Shown here: positions 19,983-30,249 of the stretch, piece after piece
How the letters are laid out: each line of letters begins with the position of its first letter
Numbering within the stretch: the stretch's first letter is position 1
Source: an uncultured Mucilaginibacter sp.
GTDB taxonomy: Bacteria; Bacteroidota; Bacteroidia; Sphingobacteriales; Sphingobacteriaceae
Length of the DNA: 64,000 nt
Direction of reading: 5' to 3'
NCBI RefSeq assembly: GCF_937859865.1
Contig: NZ_CALMAT010000009.1
Coordinates: forward strand, 1-64,000
Notes under the pieces: model-generated
What the model was told of the DNA's origin: nothing
Database searches by the model: none
Seen by the model: the letters and a program-made list of their open reading frames with translations, nothing else
Position numbers and translations under genes: made by a program

Positions 19983-20127
19983 ATGCTTCTTTTAAGGCTG
20001 TTTTTTTAGTGTTCATTTCAAATTAATTGGACTGAAACCTGCTGTGTAAATTCTGCAAAACAGCTTCCTTTTAACTCAATTATCCATTTATTTTTTTCGG
20101 GAAGCGGAAAACTTCCTGCCTGTTTCT

Positions 20128-22479
20128 ATGAAGCGATACTTCTTTTACCTACTCTTTTTCATTGTCCCTTCGTTTGTGAATGCACAAAATTTATTGCAAG
20201 GAACGGTTACCGATGCCATTACCCACGAACCTTTATCCAATGTTGTTATAAGTTCGGCTGGCGCGGATTTGAATGTTTTTAAAGACCTCGGCCAAACCAA
20301 TGCACAAGGAAAATACAATCTAAACTTACCGCAAGGAACAGTTAAAATCCGGTTTTCGATGACGGGTTATACTTCAAAAATTGTTAATATTTCTGCTTCA
20401 ACCTTAAACATTAGCCTGCAACCGGCAACGCTTGATCTGCAACCCGTTATTGTTTCTGCAAGTAGAGAAAAGCAAGCGCGGCAGGATGCACCAATCGCCA
20501 TCAGCAAGATCACTTCAATGCAAATTCAAGACACCAAGGCAACAGCATTATACCAATTGTTGAATAAAGTTGCCGGCGTTTACATGGTTGATCTGGGCAA
20601 CGAGCAGCATACGATGGCCATCCGCCAGCCTATTACTTTAAGCGCTTTGTATTTGTACATGGAAGATGGTTTGCCCATCCGGCCGACCGGTATTTTTAAC
20701 CATAATTCTTTGTACGAAATCAACATGAGCAGCGTGCGCGATATTGAAGTGATTAAAGGCCCGGCTTCTTCGCTTTACGGCAGCAATTCGGTTGGTGGCG
20801 CGGTTAATTTTATCACGCAAAATCCGCCTTCGGGTTATGCCGGAAACGTGAGTTTGCAGGGTGACCAATACCATTACCGCCGCGTGGATGCCAATGCTGG
20901 TTTTACTGCCGGAAAATTTGGTTTGTATGCGGGCGGTTATGTAGCGCATCAAAAAAATGGCTGGCAGGATTATTCTGATTTTGACAAGTATTCTTTCAAC
21001 CTCAAATCTACGTATGATTTTGACGCCGCCACGCGTTTAACCGCCGCCGCTTCCTACAATTACCTCAACACACAAACGCCAGGAACGTTGGATAGCGCGC
21101 ATTTTTACGATAAAAGTTACGGCTCCAACCAGCGTTTTACGTATCGAAAAGTGGAAGCTTTTCGTAGCAGCGCGCGTTTGGATCATGCTTGGAACGAACG
21201 TAATGCTTCTTTTATCACTGCTTTTTTCAGGGATAATTCCACCGCACAATTGCCCAGTTATTACATTGGCGATGTTCGAAATGCGGCTGGACAATACCTG
21301 AGTTCGAACGGACAAGTAAACGACCAGAAGTTTCGCAGTTACGGCTTTTTGGCGCAGCACCGCGCAGATTTTGGTTTCCTGCATTCGCGCTTAATTTTGG
21401 GTGCTTATCTGGATGATAGTCCGAGTTCTTACTACGCGCAATACCTCAGCATTACCAAAGACGTTGAGCGAAATTACTACACCGATTTTGTAAATACCGG
21501 CCGATATTTGGATGATTATCAGATCAAACTGTTTAACACTGCAGCTTATGCGCAATACGAATTGAAGCCAATTGAAGCTTTACGAATTGTTGCTGGTTTG
21601 CGTTACGATCGTGTGCATTACAATTTTGAAAATGGCTTGCCACCAAGCAACACCAAGTATAAACAACAGGAAACCAACGACTTCAACATTTTGGCACCGA
21701 AGCTGGGTTTGACTTACAACTTTGGAAATAACCAAGGTTTTTACGCTAATTACAGCGCCGGTTTCCAACCGCCTGAAACGAGCAATTTGTACAGTTCGCG
21801 CCAATTGGTTCCGCTTAAACAAGCCACGTTTAACAATTATGAGGTTGGCGGATGGCTTTCGGCTTTGAATAAAAAAATGTACTTCGAATTGAGTTTGTAC
21901 GATCTGGAAGGCCGCAACGAAATCATCAGCCAGCTTTTGCCCGATAACACCACGCAAAACCAAAACGCCGGTGCAACGCGCCACCGCGGCATCGAATACA
22001 GCATCAATTATTTGCCGGTAAAAGAAGTATCGTTTCGTTTTAGCGGAACAAACGCGCAACATACTTATTTGGATTACAGCGAAGTAGCTACCAATGCTGC
22101 CGGAAAAAATTATTCCATCAGTTACAACGGCAACCGCATGATCAACGCGCCGGCCTGGATCGCCAATTCGGAAATTTCGTACAAACCAATGTATTTTCAA
22201 GGTTTCCGCGTGGCGGGAGAGTGGCAGCACATCAATTCGTACTTCACCAATCCGGCCAATACCAAAACGTATGGCGGCTACAACATTTACAATTTGCGTT
22301 TGGGCTACGATTTTAAAAAGGATTTGCTGAAAGGCGCGGGCGTTTGGCTCAACGTGCTTAACCTTGCCAATAAACTCTACGCAACCACCGTAACCGGCAA
22401 TTCCTACGGCGATACTTACAACACCGGTTCGCCGCGCATTTACAATTTAGGCATCAGTTATAACTTTTCCAAACACTGA
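20128..22479 (+). CDS. TonB-dependent receptor with carboxypeptidase-like N-terminal domain
   Basis: LQGTVTDAITHEPLSNVVIS; IEVIKGPASSLYGSNSVGGAVNFIT; C-terminal barrel. Confidence 0.94.
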   Translation: MKRYFFYLLFFIVPSFVNAQNLLQGTVTDAITHEPLSNVVISSAGADLNVFKDLGQTNAQGKYNLNLPQGTVKIRFSMTGYTSKIVNISASTLNISLQPATLDLQPVIVSASREKQARQDAPIAISKITSMQIQDTKATALYQLLNKVAGVYMVDLGNEQHTMAIRQPITLSALYLYMEDGLPIRPTGIFNHNSLYEINMSSVRDIEVIKGPASSLYGSNSVGGAVNFITQNPPSGYAGNVSLQGDQYHYRRVDANAGFTAGKFGLYAGGYVAHQKNGWQDYSDFDKYSFNLKSTYDFDAATRLTAAASYNYLNTQTPGTLDSAHFYDKSYGSNQRFTYRKVEAFRSSARLDHAWNERNASFITAFFRDNSTAQLPSYYIGDVRNAAGQYLSSNGQVNDQKFRSYGFLAQHRADFGFLHSRLILGAYLDDSPSSYYAQYLSITKDVERNYYTDFVNTGRYLDDYQIKLFNTAAYAQYELKPIEALRIVAGLRYDRVHYNFENGLPPSNTKYKQQETNDFNILAPKLGLTYNFGNNQGFYANYSAGFQPPETSNLYSSRQLVPLKQATFNNYEVGGWLSALNKKMYFELSLYDLEGRNEIISQLLPDNTTQNQNAGATRHRGIEYSINYLPVKEVSFRFSGTNAQHTYLDYSEVATNAAGKNYSISYNGNRMINAPAWIANSEISYKPMYFQGFRVAGEWQHINSYFTNPANTKTYGGYNIYNLRLGYDFKKDLLKGAGVWLNVLNLANKLYATTVTGNSYGDTYNTGSPRIYNLGISYNFSKH

Positions 22480-22486
22480 TTTTTGT

Positions 22487-23989
22487 ATGATAAAAACAGC
22501 ATCCAATGTTTTGGCTCCGCCCGAAAAAGACAGCAAAACAAAGCGAATTGTTAAAAGCAATTTTTATAAATGGCACCGCGTTTTGGGTTTGGTGGCATTG
22601 GTTCCGGTGATATTTTGGACGATCAGCGGTTTGTCGCACCCGTTTATGTCCAACTGGTTTAGGCCGTTTATCCCGCAGGAAGTTTTTCATCCCAAAACAC
22701 AATCGGAAATGCAGCCGCAGCTTTCTTTGCAGGAAGTTTTGGATAGAAACCACCTCGCCGAAATCCGGAATTTTGGATTGGTTAATTTTGACCGCGGAAC
22801 GTTTTACCAGATTTTAAACCGCGACAGCAGCTACCAATATTATAGTGCTAAAAACAGCATTCCGCTTCCTGATGGCGACAAGCTTTACGCAATTTACCTG
22901 GCCCGGTTTTTCACCAACGACAAAAAAACACCGATAAAAGAAGCATTGCTGCAAACCACTTTTGATGATCAATACCAGCCCATCAACCATTTGCTGCCGG
23001 TCTGGAAAATTAGTTTTGACCGGCCCGATGGCATGGATATTTACGTGGAAACCGGGCAAAGTCGCATGGCAACTTTCAACAACAACACGCGGAAAGGTTT
23101 TCTTTGGATTTTTGAACAGTTCCATACCTGGCAATTTTTGGCCACAATCGGCGGAGAAAAGTTTAGGATCGTGGTGTTGCTGGTGATTGTCAGCATTATG
23201 TTTTTATCGTTGCTGAGCGGATTGACGGTTTATGGTTTGTTTTGGAAGAAATTCAAATCCATCCAACAAAAACGAAAAGCCGAAGGGCGCGAAGACGAGC
23301 GTTTTGTACACCGTTTTCATCGCCAAATCGGGCTGATTGTTTCTTTCGTGCTATTCACTTTCGTTGCCAGCGGTGCTTTCCATTTGCTGGTGAAACTGCA
23401 CAATATCCAGCCCGAAAAAGTTCACTACGCGCAACTCATCCAGCGAAACGAACTGCTTTTATCCAACTTAAAATTGCCTTTGGCAGATTCAAACATCAAG
23501 AAAATTGCTTTGGTTCAATTTCAAAACCGTGCTTATTATCAAGCTCTAAATACAAAAAAACAAGTTTTGTATTTTGATGCGCAAAACGGAAAAGAATTGC
23601 CAAACGGCGACCAGCAATATGCTGCTTTTATCAGTAATTTTTACCGGAGTTCGGCGGAGCAAAAGGCAAATCTTCAACCCAAAACCATTACTTTAATTAA
23701 GCAGTTTGATAACGAGTACGGTTTTATCAACAAGCGTTTGCCGGTAGAAAAAGTGAGTTACCCGAACCAGGAAAACTGGTATATCGAAACTACATCATCC
23801 AAACTTTCTACCACCGTTGCCGGGATTGACAGGGCAGAAGGTTTGTCGTTTATCTTTTTGCATAAATATTTTGGCATGACCTGGGCCGGAAAAAACGTTC
23901 GCGATATTGTAAGTATGCTGGCTGCGCTTGGCGTTTTGGTGGTTTCGTTGTTTGGCTTTGCTTCTTTTATCGGTAATAAATCTGTTTAA
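22487..23989 (+). CDS. PepSY-associated TM domain protein
   Basis: KWHRVLGLVALVPVIFWTISGLSHPFMS; HRFHRQIGLIVSFVLFTFVASGAFHL; repeated PepSY-like segments. Confidence 0.85.
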   Translation: MIKTASNVLAPPEKDSKTKRIVKSNFYKWHRVLGLVALVPVIFWTISGLSHPFMSNWFRPFIPQEVFHPKTQSEMQPQLSLQEVLDRNHLAEIRNFGLVNFDRGTFYQILNRDSSYQYYSAKNSIPLPDGDKLYAIYLARFFTNDKKTPIKEALLQTTFDDQYQPINHLLPVWKISFDRPDGMDIYVETGQSRMATFNNNTRKGFLWIFEQFHTWQFLATIGGEKFRIVVLLVIVSIMFLSLLSGLTVYGLFWKKFKSIQQKRKAEGREDERFVHRFHRQIGLIVSFVLFTFVASGAFHLLVKLHNIQPEKVHYAQLIQRNELLLSNLKLPLADSNIKKIALVQFQNRAYYQALNTKKQVLYFDAQNGKELPNGDQQYAAFISNFYRSSAEQKANLQPKTITLIKQFDNEYGFINKRLPVEKVSYPNQENWYIETTSSKLSTTVAGIDRAEGLSFIFLHKYFGMTWAGKNVRDIVSMLAALGVLVVSLFGFASFIGNKSV

Positions 23990-24003
23990 AAATATTCTTC
24001 CCC

Positions 24004-24210
24004 ATGAAAAAAATAACTCTTTTTGCTGTTATAATCCTTTCTGTTTCGGCTTGTAAGCAAAGTGATCAACAAACTGCGGAAAACCCAAAAGACACAATTT
24101 ATACCGGTAAAAACAGTATCAAATATACTTGCCCGATGCACCCGGAAGTGGTGGAAAACAAGCCGGGCGTTTGCAGGAAATGCGGAATGGAACTGGTGGA
24201 AAAAGAATGA
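24004..24210 (+). CDS. heavy-metal-binding-domain lipoprotein
   Basis: Lipobox SVSAC; KYTCPMHPEVVENKPGVCRKCGMELVEKE. Confidence 0.88.
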   Translation: MKKITLFAVIILSVSACKQSDQQTAENPKDTIYTGKNSIKYTCPMHPEVVENKPGVCRKCGMELVEKE

Positions 24211-24282
24211 CATGCTTCTTTTATCCATCTAAAAACACAAAGAACTGTAAGTTGCCGAACCATAATTTAAAATAACAGAACA

Positions 24283-24723
24283 ATGAAATATAGAATAATA
24301 ATTGCCGCTTTTCTGCTGGTTTTTGCCGCTTGCAAAGACACCAAAACCGATGAGAAAAAGCTGGAGGCCGAAGTGATGGAAATGCACGAAAAAGTGATGG
24401 CCGACGGCGAAACCGCGATGCAAAACAAAATGAAATTAGATATACTGATCCTGAAAAAAGATAGTGTAAAAAAAGCATTTCCAAGTTTGGATACTTCCGC
24501 AGAGAATAAAACGATGCGCAATTTGAGCAGCCGGATTTTGAAAACAGATGATGCGATGAGCGACTGGATGCACAATTACAACCCAGATTTTACAGGAAAA
24601 CCACACCAGGAAGTGATGGATTACCTGGCGCAGCAAAAAAAGATCGTCGGCCAAATCAATACAGCTTACAATTCCGTTATCCAGGAATCAAACCAATACT
24701 TGTTAAAATTTAAAAAGAAATGA
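24283..24723 (+). CDS. hypothetical lipoprotein
   Basis: Lipobox LVFAAC; helical body; overlaps next gene ATGA. Confidence 0.75.
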   Translation: MKYRIIIAAFLLVFAACKDTKTDEKKLEAEVMEMHEKVMADGETAMQNKMKLDILILKKDSVKKAFPSLDTSAENKTMRNLSSRILKTDDAMSDWMHNYNPDFTGKPHQEVMDYLAQQKKIVGQINTAYNSVIQESNQYLLKFKKK

Positions 24724-25382
24724 AGAAGTTAAAATTAATAGGGCCTGCGCTCATTGCCCTGCTGGCTTTTGCGGCCTGCCAAAATAAAGTTAAAGAAACA
24801 AAACTGCCTATTTACGGTGAGCGGCAACCGATCACCAAAACAGTTGACGGGAAAACATTTACGGATACGGTTTACGCTACCATTCCGCCCTTTAGTTTTG
24901 TTGACCAGAACCGCGAAACCATCAGCGAAGAAAACCTGCGCGGCAAAACCTATGTGGCCGATTTTTTCTTTACTTCCTGCCCTTCGATTTGCCCAACGAT
25001 GCAGCGCAACATGCTTTCGGTTGCCAAAGCTTATCAGGGCAAACCCAATTTTAAACTGGTTTCTTTTACGATTGACCCGCGGCACGATACCATTCCGGTT
25101 TTAAAAAATTATGCGGAGAAGCTGGGCGCAAAAGCCGATCAGTGGTATTTTTTGTTAGGGAAAAAGGAAGATGTTTACCAATTGGCCGAAAAGAATTATT
25201 TGGTTTCGGTAGCCGAAGACAAACGGGCGAAGGGCGGTTATGTGCACCAGGGCTGGCTGGTTTTGGTGGATAAAAAAGGCCGTGTCCGTGGCGCGTACGA
25301 CGGCACCGACAAAAAGCAGGTTGACCAGTTGATTGTGGATGTAAAGCTGCTGATGGACGAAGACGAAAACCAGAAAGCATGA
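24720..25382 (+). CDS. SCO1/SenC family protein
   Basis: VADFFFTSCPSICPTMQRNML; SFTIDPRHDTIPVLKNYAEKLGA. Confidence 0.93.
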   Translation: MKKLKLIGPALIALLAFAACQNKVKETKLPIYGERQPITKTVDGKTFTDTVYATIPPFSFVDQNRETISEENLRGKTYVADFFFTSCPSICPTMQRNMLSVAKAYQGKPNFKLVSFTIDPRHDTIPVLKNYAEKLGAKADQWYFLLGKKEDVYQLAEKNYLVSVAEDKRAKGGYVHQGWLVLVDKKGRVRGAYDGTDKKQVDQLIVDVKLLMDEDENQKA

Positions 25383-25804
25383 AACGTTTGATGGTTCTCC
25401 TTTTACCTTTCACCTTTATCCTAACTACTTTTTTCCTTTCCTGCCAAAGCGAGGCCGAGATTGAATACAAGCGTTATTTTATCCAGGGAAGGAATTTGTA
25501 TCAAACCAACTGCAAAAACTGCCATGCCGAAAACGGTGAAGGTTTGGGCGAACTTTTTCCGCCGCTAAAAGAAGCAGATTATCTCAAAAAAAACAAAAAC
25601 CAGTTGGCATGTATCGTTCAAAACGGTCTGAAAGGAACGATCAGCGTAAACGGAAAAACTTACAATGCACAAATGCCAGCGCAAACGCAACTGGCGCCAA
25701 TTGAAATTGCCGAAGTGATTACTTATGTAACCAATGCTTTTGGCAACCAGCAAGGTTTGTACGAGGTGGAAAAAGTAAACGCCGACCTGAAAATTTGCAG
25801 GTAA
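25379..25804 (+). CDS. c-type cytochrome lipoprotein
   Basis: NLYQTNCKNCHAENGEGLGELFPPL; stop TAA lies within a motif copy. Confidence 0.9.
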   Translation: MKRLMVLLLPFTFILTTFFLSCQSEAEIEYKRYFIQGRNLYQTNCKNCHAENGEGLGELFPPLKEADYLKKNKNQLACIVQNGLKGTISVNGKTYNAQMPAQTQLAPIEIAEVITYVTNAFGNQQGLYEVEKVNADLKICR

Positions 25805-26045
25805 AAGAAGCATTTGCTAAAATTGTATCAAGTACTGCGATAATAAAGCAACCCTAATTTCAGCAAATATTTATGGCAGTATTTACTTGAAGATAGAAGG
25901 ACTTTTATGTTGGCAGAAACTTTAACATCCGTAATGAAAATCTTACTGTTCTAATTACCGGGAAAATAAAACATTACCGATAATTTATGCTTATTTAGGC
26001 AAACCGAAACTTACATAATCTTTTAACAAAACAATTATTACCGAT

Positions 26046-27338
26046 ATGCTAAATTTAAAAACTCACTTTTTAAGTAATTTCAAGGTATCTGCCACAAAAA
26101 TTGCCATTCCGGTTTGTATCGCTTTAAGCACTTTGGCCCAACTTTCAAACGCGCAAACAGCCGTTAAAAATGCAGGTTTAAAAACGCCGGAAGGTTTTTC
26201 GGCAACTATTTTAGCCAGCAACTTGGGCAGCGCAAGGCATTTGGTTGTTACGCCGCAACACGATATTTATGTACGTTTGGCGCGGCCGGTAAATGGAAAA
26301 GGAACGTTGGTTTTGCACGAAAGCGATGGCAAAGCTGTTGTAAAATCAGGTTTTGGAAACTATGGCGGAACCGGGATTTACATCAAAAACGGTTACCTGT
26401 ACGATTCTTCCAACGAAGAAATCTTCCGTTACAAGTTGAATGCGCAGAATGAAGTCATCAACCCAAACGCTCCGGAGAAAATTGTTACTGGTTTGATCAG
26501 CCGTTTTCAGCACGAAACCAAATCTATTTTGGTGGATGACAACAACAACATCTACGTAAATATTGGTGCTTATTTAAATTCCTGCCAGGAAAAAGACCGC
26601 CAGCGTGGTTCGATGGGCGTTAAAGGTTGTCCGTTGTTGGATTCTGCAGGCGGCATCTGGATGTTTAAAACCGATAAGCCAAACCAGCAATTGGGTGATG
26701 GCACACGCTATGCAACCGGTTTGCGCAATGTGGTTGGTTTAGACTGGAACAAACAAGATAACCAGCTTTATGTAATGCAGCACGGCCGTGACCAATTGCA
26801 CGATATTTTCCCGGATATGTACACCGTAAAAGACAATGCAAACCTGCCTGCCGAAACGATGTACGCCTTGAAAAAAGGCGCCAACGCAGGCTGGCCTTAT
26901 ATTTATTACGATCCGATTCAACACAAAGAAATGGTGGCACCGGAATATGGCGGCGATGGAAAAAAATCTACGACCGAATATTTAGAACCTGCCGCCGCTT
27001 ATCCTGCCCACATGGCGCCAAATGGTTTGCTTTTTTACACGGGAAATCAATTCCCCGAAAAATATAAGAACGGCGCTTTTATTGCTTTTCATGGTTCCTG
27101 GAACCGTTCGCCAGAACCGCAAGCCGGATATTTTGTGGTTTTTCAACCGTTTAAGAATGGCAAACCAACCGGCCAATGGGAAGTATTTGCTGATGGGTTT
27201 TCTGGATCGGCTGCACAAACTGCTTCCGGCCGTGCCGAACATCGCCCATGCGGCTTGGCGCAAGGGCCAGACGGTTCGCTTTATGTAACCGATGATTCAA
27301 AAGGAACGCTGTACAAAATCACGTATAAAAAATCATGA
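26046..27338 (+). CDS. PQQ-dependent sugar dehydrogenase (sorbosone dehydrogenase-like)
   Basis: GTRYATGLRNVVGLDWNKQDNQLYVMQHGRDQL; AFHGSWNRSPEPQAGYFVVFQPF. Confidence 0.9.
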   Translation: MLNLKTHFLSNFKVSATKIAIPVCIALSTLAQLSNAQTAVKNAGLKTPEGFSATILASNLGSARHLVVTPQHDIYVRLARPVNGKGTLVLHESDGKAVVKSGFGNYGGTGIYIKNGYLYDSSNEEIFRYKLNAQNEVINPNAPEKIVTGLISRFQHETKSILVDDNNNIYVNIGAYLNSCQEKDRQRGSMGVKGCPLLDSAGGIWMFKTDKPNQQLGDGTRYATGLRNVVGLDWNKQDNQLYVMQHGRDQLHDIFPDMYTVKDNANLPAETMYALKKGANAGWPYIYYDPIQHKEMVAPEYGGDGKKSTTEYLEPAAAYPAHMAPNGLLFYTGNQFPEKYKNGAFIAFHGSWNRSPEPQAGYFVVFQPFKNGKPTGQWEVFADGFSGSAAQTASGRAEHRPCGLAQGPDGSLYVTDDSKGTLYKITYKKS

Positions 27339-27790
27339 AGCCTTTTTTGTTAACCTTGTTTGTGCTTTTTTCAACCCACATTATTTTTGCACAGGTAAAA
27401 AAAGCACCAGCGCATAAACCTGTTGCCAGTAAAAACAGAATCGAAATTTCGTCGGCCTCAAAAGCTTCGATGACGAACGGGCAAGCAATTTATTCCCAAA
27501 GCTGTGTTTCCTGCCATCAGCCGGACGGTTATGGCGTGCAGAACATGAACCCGCCATTAATTAAAACCAGTTACGTTTTGGGCGATAAAACCCGGTTGAT
27601 CACTATTCTTCTAAAAGGTTTGAGCCACCAGGAAATTGACGGCAACATGTACCAGAACGTGATGCCCTCGCACGATTTTTTGACCGACCAGCAAATTGCC
27701 GATGTACTGACTTATGTGCGCAACAGTTTTGGCAACAAGGCAAGCGCGGTTACAGAACCGGAAGTGAAGGCATTGAGGGCGAAAAAGTAA
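27335..27790 (+). CDS. cytochrome c
   Basis: GQAIYSQSCVSCHQPDGYGVQNMNPPLIKT; ATG overlaps preceding stop. Confidence 0.9.
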   Translation: MKPFLLTLFVLFSTHIIFAQVKKAPAHKPVASKNRIEISSASKASMTNGQAIYSQSCVSCHQPDGYGVQNMNPPLIKTSYVLGDKTRLITILLKGLSHQEIDGNMYQNVMPSHDFLTDQQIADVLTYVRNSFGNKASAVTEPEVKALRAKK

Positions 27791-27840
27791 ATTTGCACAA
27801 ACCTATCTCACCAATTTTTATAGGGTAAAAGAAGTATTTA

Positions 27841-27875
27841 TAATCCTGCCGCTTAGTGCGGCAGGATTTTTTATT
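27841..27875 (+). terminator. strong intrinsic terminator
   Basis: AATCCTGCCGC-ttagt-GCGGCAGGATT TTTTAT. Confidence 0.88.
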
Positions 27876-28015
27876 TGGAGAAAATATTATTTCCATAATT
27901 TGTTCAAGTCAACACACATCTGCATTTTGACTAAAACAAAAGGTGTTTTCACTAAATCTATTTTTGAATGGATGATGAGCTTTGTACCATCAACAAAAAG
28001 AAAAAATAATTTATT

Positions 28016-28996
28016 ATGAAAGCGATTAGAATTCATGAATTTGGCGGGCCAGAGGTAATGAAACTGGAAGAAGTAGAACGCCCAGTTCCCGCAGCCGATG
28101 AGATTTTAGTGAAAGTATATGCCAGCGGCGTAAACCCTGTAGACTGGGTAGTCCGTAATGGCGGAAATGATTTTTTAAAGCCTTACTTAACGCTGCCTAT
28201 GACATTAGGCTGGGACGCAGCAGGCATTGTAGAAGAAACAGGCAGCGAGGTAACTGAACTAAAAAAAGGGGATGAAGTGTATGGTATCCCTAATTTTCCC
28301 GGCAGCAATGGAAGTTATGCGGAATATTGTGCTGCAAAAGCAAGTCAGTTCTCGGTAAAACCAAAGAGTATTTCTTTTAATGAGGCAGCAGGTGTGCCTT
28401 TGGTTGGGCTTGTGGCCTGGACGGGTATTTTTGAGTTGGGAAAGCTGCAGGCTGGGCAACGCATTCTCATTCACGGAGCATCTGGTGGTGTTGGAAGTTT
28501 TGCAGTACAGTTTGCAAAAGCAAAAGGTGCTTATGTTATCGGCACCGCTTCGGTCGGCAACTTGGATTATTTAAAGCAGATCGGTGCTGATGAAGTGATT
28601 GATTACAGAAGCCAAAAGTTTGAAGACTTGTTGCAAGACATTGACCTTGTGTTTGACGCTTCGCCGCTTCGTGATAATAACGACAGAATGAAATCTGTTG
28701 GCGTATTAAAAAGTGGCGGGATTTTGGTGAGTGTAAACGTTGATTTTCCATTTGATGAAACGGTTTTAGAAGCTTTAAAGAAAAAGAACGCGAAAGGTGA
28801 ACTTCTTTATGCACAAATGAACCATCGGGAATGGTTAACAGAAATTGCCCAATTAATTGATAAAGGCAAGGTGAAGGTTACCATCAGTAAAGTTTATCCT
28901 TTGGAACAAGTTGCCGAAGCGCACCGTGAAAGCGAAACCTTTCATGTGCGTGGCAAGTTGGTGTTGGAAATCAAAAAAGAAGACGGCCGGGCATGA
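28016..28996 (+). CDS. NADP-dependent zinc-type/quinone oxidoreductase (MDR family)
   Basis: MKAIRIHEFGGPEVMKLEEVERP; ILIHGASGGVGSFAVQFAKAKGAYVIG. Confidence 0.92.
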   Translation: MKAIRIHEFGGPEVMKLEEVERPVPAADEILVKVYASGVNPVDWVVRNGGNDFLKPYLTLPMTLGWDAAGIVEETGSEVTELKKGDEVYGIPNFPGSNGSYAEYCAAKASQFSVKPKSISFNEAAGVPLVGLVAWTGIFELGKLQAGQRILIHGASGGVGSFAVQFAKAKGAYVIGTASVGNLDYLKQIGADEVIDYRSQKFEDLLQDIDLVFDASPLRDNNDRMKSVGVLKSGGILVSVNVDFPFDETVLEALKKKNAKGELLYAQMNHREWLTEIAQLIDKGKVKVTISKVYPLEQVAEAHRESETFHVRGKLVLEIKKEDGRA

Positions 28997-29901
28997 AGCA
29001 TTTTAAAACCATAAGCGAATTTCACCAGTTTAGAAATTTGCCCAAACCCCAACATCCGTTGATTAGCGTAATAGATGTTGCAACCGTTTCGCATTTGCAT
29101 AGCGATGAGCCGATGAATTTGTTGTTAGATTTTTATTCTATTGGCGTAAAAAGAATGTCCGGCGTTAAAGTAAAATACGGGCAACAACCATTTGATTTTA
29201 ATGAAGGCGTAATGTCTTTCATGTCGCCAAATCAAGTTTTTAGTATTGCGCTTGATAACAAAGCTGAAGCATTAAAACAGTCAGGGTGGGTGATCAACAT
29301 ACATCCTGATTTTTTATGGGATACGCCATTGGCCAAAACCATCAAGCAATATGATTTTTGGGATTATTCGCTTAACGAAGCCTTATTCCTTTCCGAAAAA
29401 GAAGAAGCTGTCATCAATAATATCATCCTTAATATCCAGCAGGAATATCATTCCAACATCGACAAGTTTAGCAAAAGCATTATCATTTCCCATATGGAAA
29501 CCCTGCTCAATTATGCCGACAGGTTTTACCATCGGCAGTTCATCACCAGGGAAAAAGCCAATCACCAGATACTGGAACGTTTGGAAAAATTGGTTAGCGC
29601 GTATTTTAACAGCAACGATTTAATCAACAGGGGTTTGCCAACCGTTCGATATGTTGCCGAACAATTGCATCTTTCGCCCAAGTATTTGAGTAGTTTGTTA
29701 CAGGTATTGACAGGGCAAAACACCCAGCAGCACATCCATGAAAAGTTGATTGAAAAAGCCAAAGAAAAATTGTCAACCACCGATCTGTCTGTGAGTGAAA
29801 TTGCTTACGAGTTGGGATTTGAACATTTGCAGTCGTTCAGCAAGTTGTTCAAAACAAAAACAAACCTTTCGCCTTTGGATTTCAGAAAATCATTTAACTA
29901 A
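28993..29901 (+). CDS. AraC family transcriptional regulator
   Basis: C-terminal HTH: VRYVAEQLHLSPKYLSSLLQVLTGQ...VSEIAYELGFEHLQSFSKLFKTKTNLSPLDFR. Confidence 0.92.
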   Translation: MKHFKTISEFHQFRNLPKPQHPLISVIDVATVSHLHSDEPMNLLLDFYSIGVKRMSGVKVKYGQQPFDFNEGVMSFMSPNQVFSIALDNKAEALKQSGWVINIHPDFLWDTPLAKTIKQYDFWDYSLNEALFLSEKEEAVINNIILNIQQEYHSNIDKFSKSIIISHMETLLNYADRFYHRQFITREKANHQILERLEKLVSAYFNSNDLINRGLPTVRYVAEQLHLSPKYLSSLLQVLTGQNTQQHIHEKLIEKAKEKLSTTDLSVSEIAYELGFEHLQSFSKLFKTKTNLSPLDFRKSFN

Positions 29902-29904
29902 GAC

Positions 29905-30098
29905 TTTTAATCCCACTAAAGTTTTAGCCTGTTTGTTGCACCTATAAAATTCTAAAAAAAGGTTGATAAAAGAAGCATCAAGAGGGATAAGCATACTTCT
30001 TTTATCAACCTAAATCTTAACTGAGTCCGTTGATTGAAACGAAAGGATCACAAATCCTTAGCTCAAGGGGCCAGGGTTGCAAACCCTGACCAGCAGAA
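29905..30098. repeat. composite palindromic element, copy 1 (left arm diverged)
   Basis: Central inverted repeat 29960-30011 made of two motif copies, right arm GGATCACAAATCCTTAGCTCAAGGGGCCAGGGTTGCAAACCCTGACCAG. Confidence 0.8.
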
Positions 30099-30201
30099 TA
30101 TTATATTGGTGCTTTGCTATTATATCGATACAAAAATTATAATAACTACTGATTTCTGTGTGATAAAAGAAGCATGGAAACTAAACTGAATAAAATATAA
30201 A

Positions 30202-30235
30202 AAGGAGCTATCCCTGAATTTTGGGATAGCTCCTT
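30202..30235. terminator. perfect 13-bp hairpin
   Basis: AAGGAGCTATCCC-tgaatttt-GGGATAGCTCCTT. Confidence 0.8.
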
Positions 30236-30249
30236 GCGCATTGTAAAAA

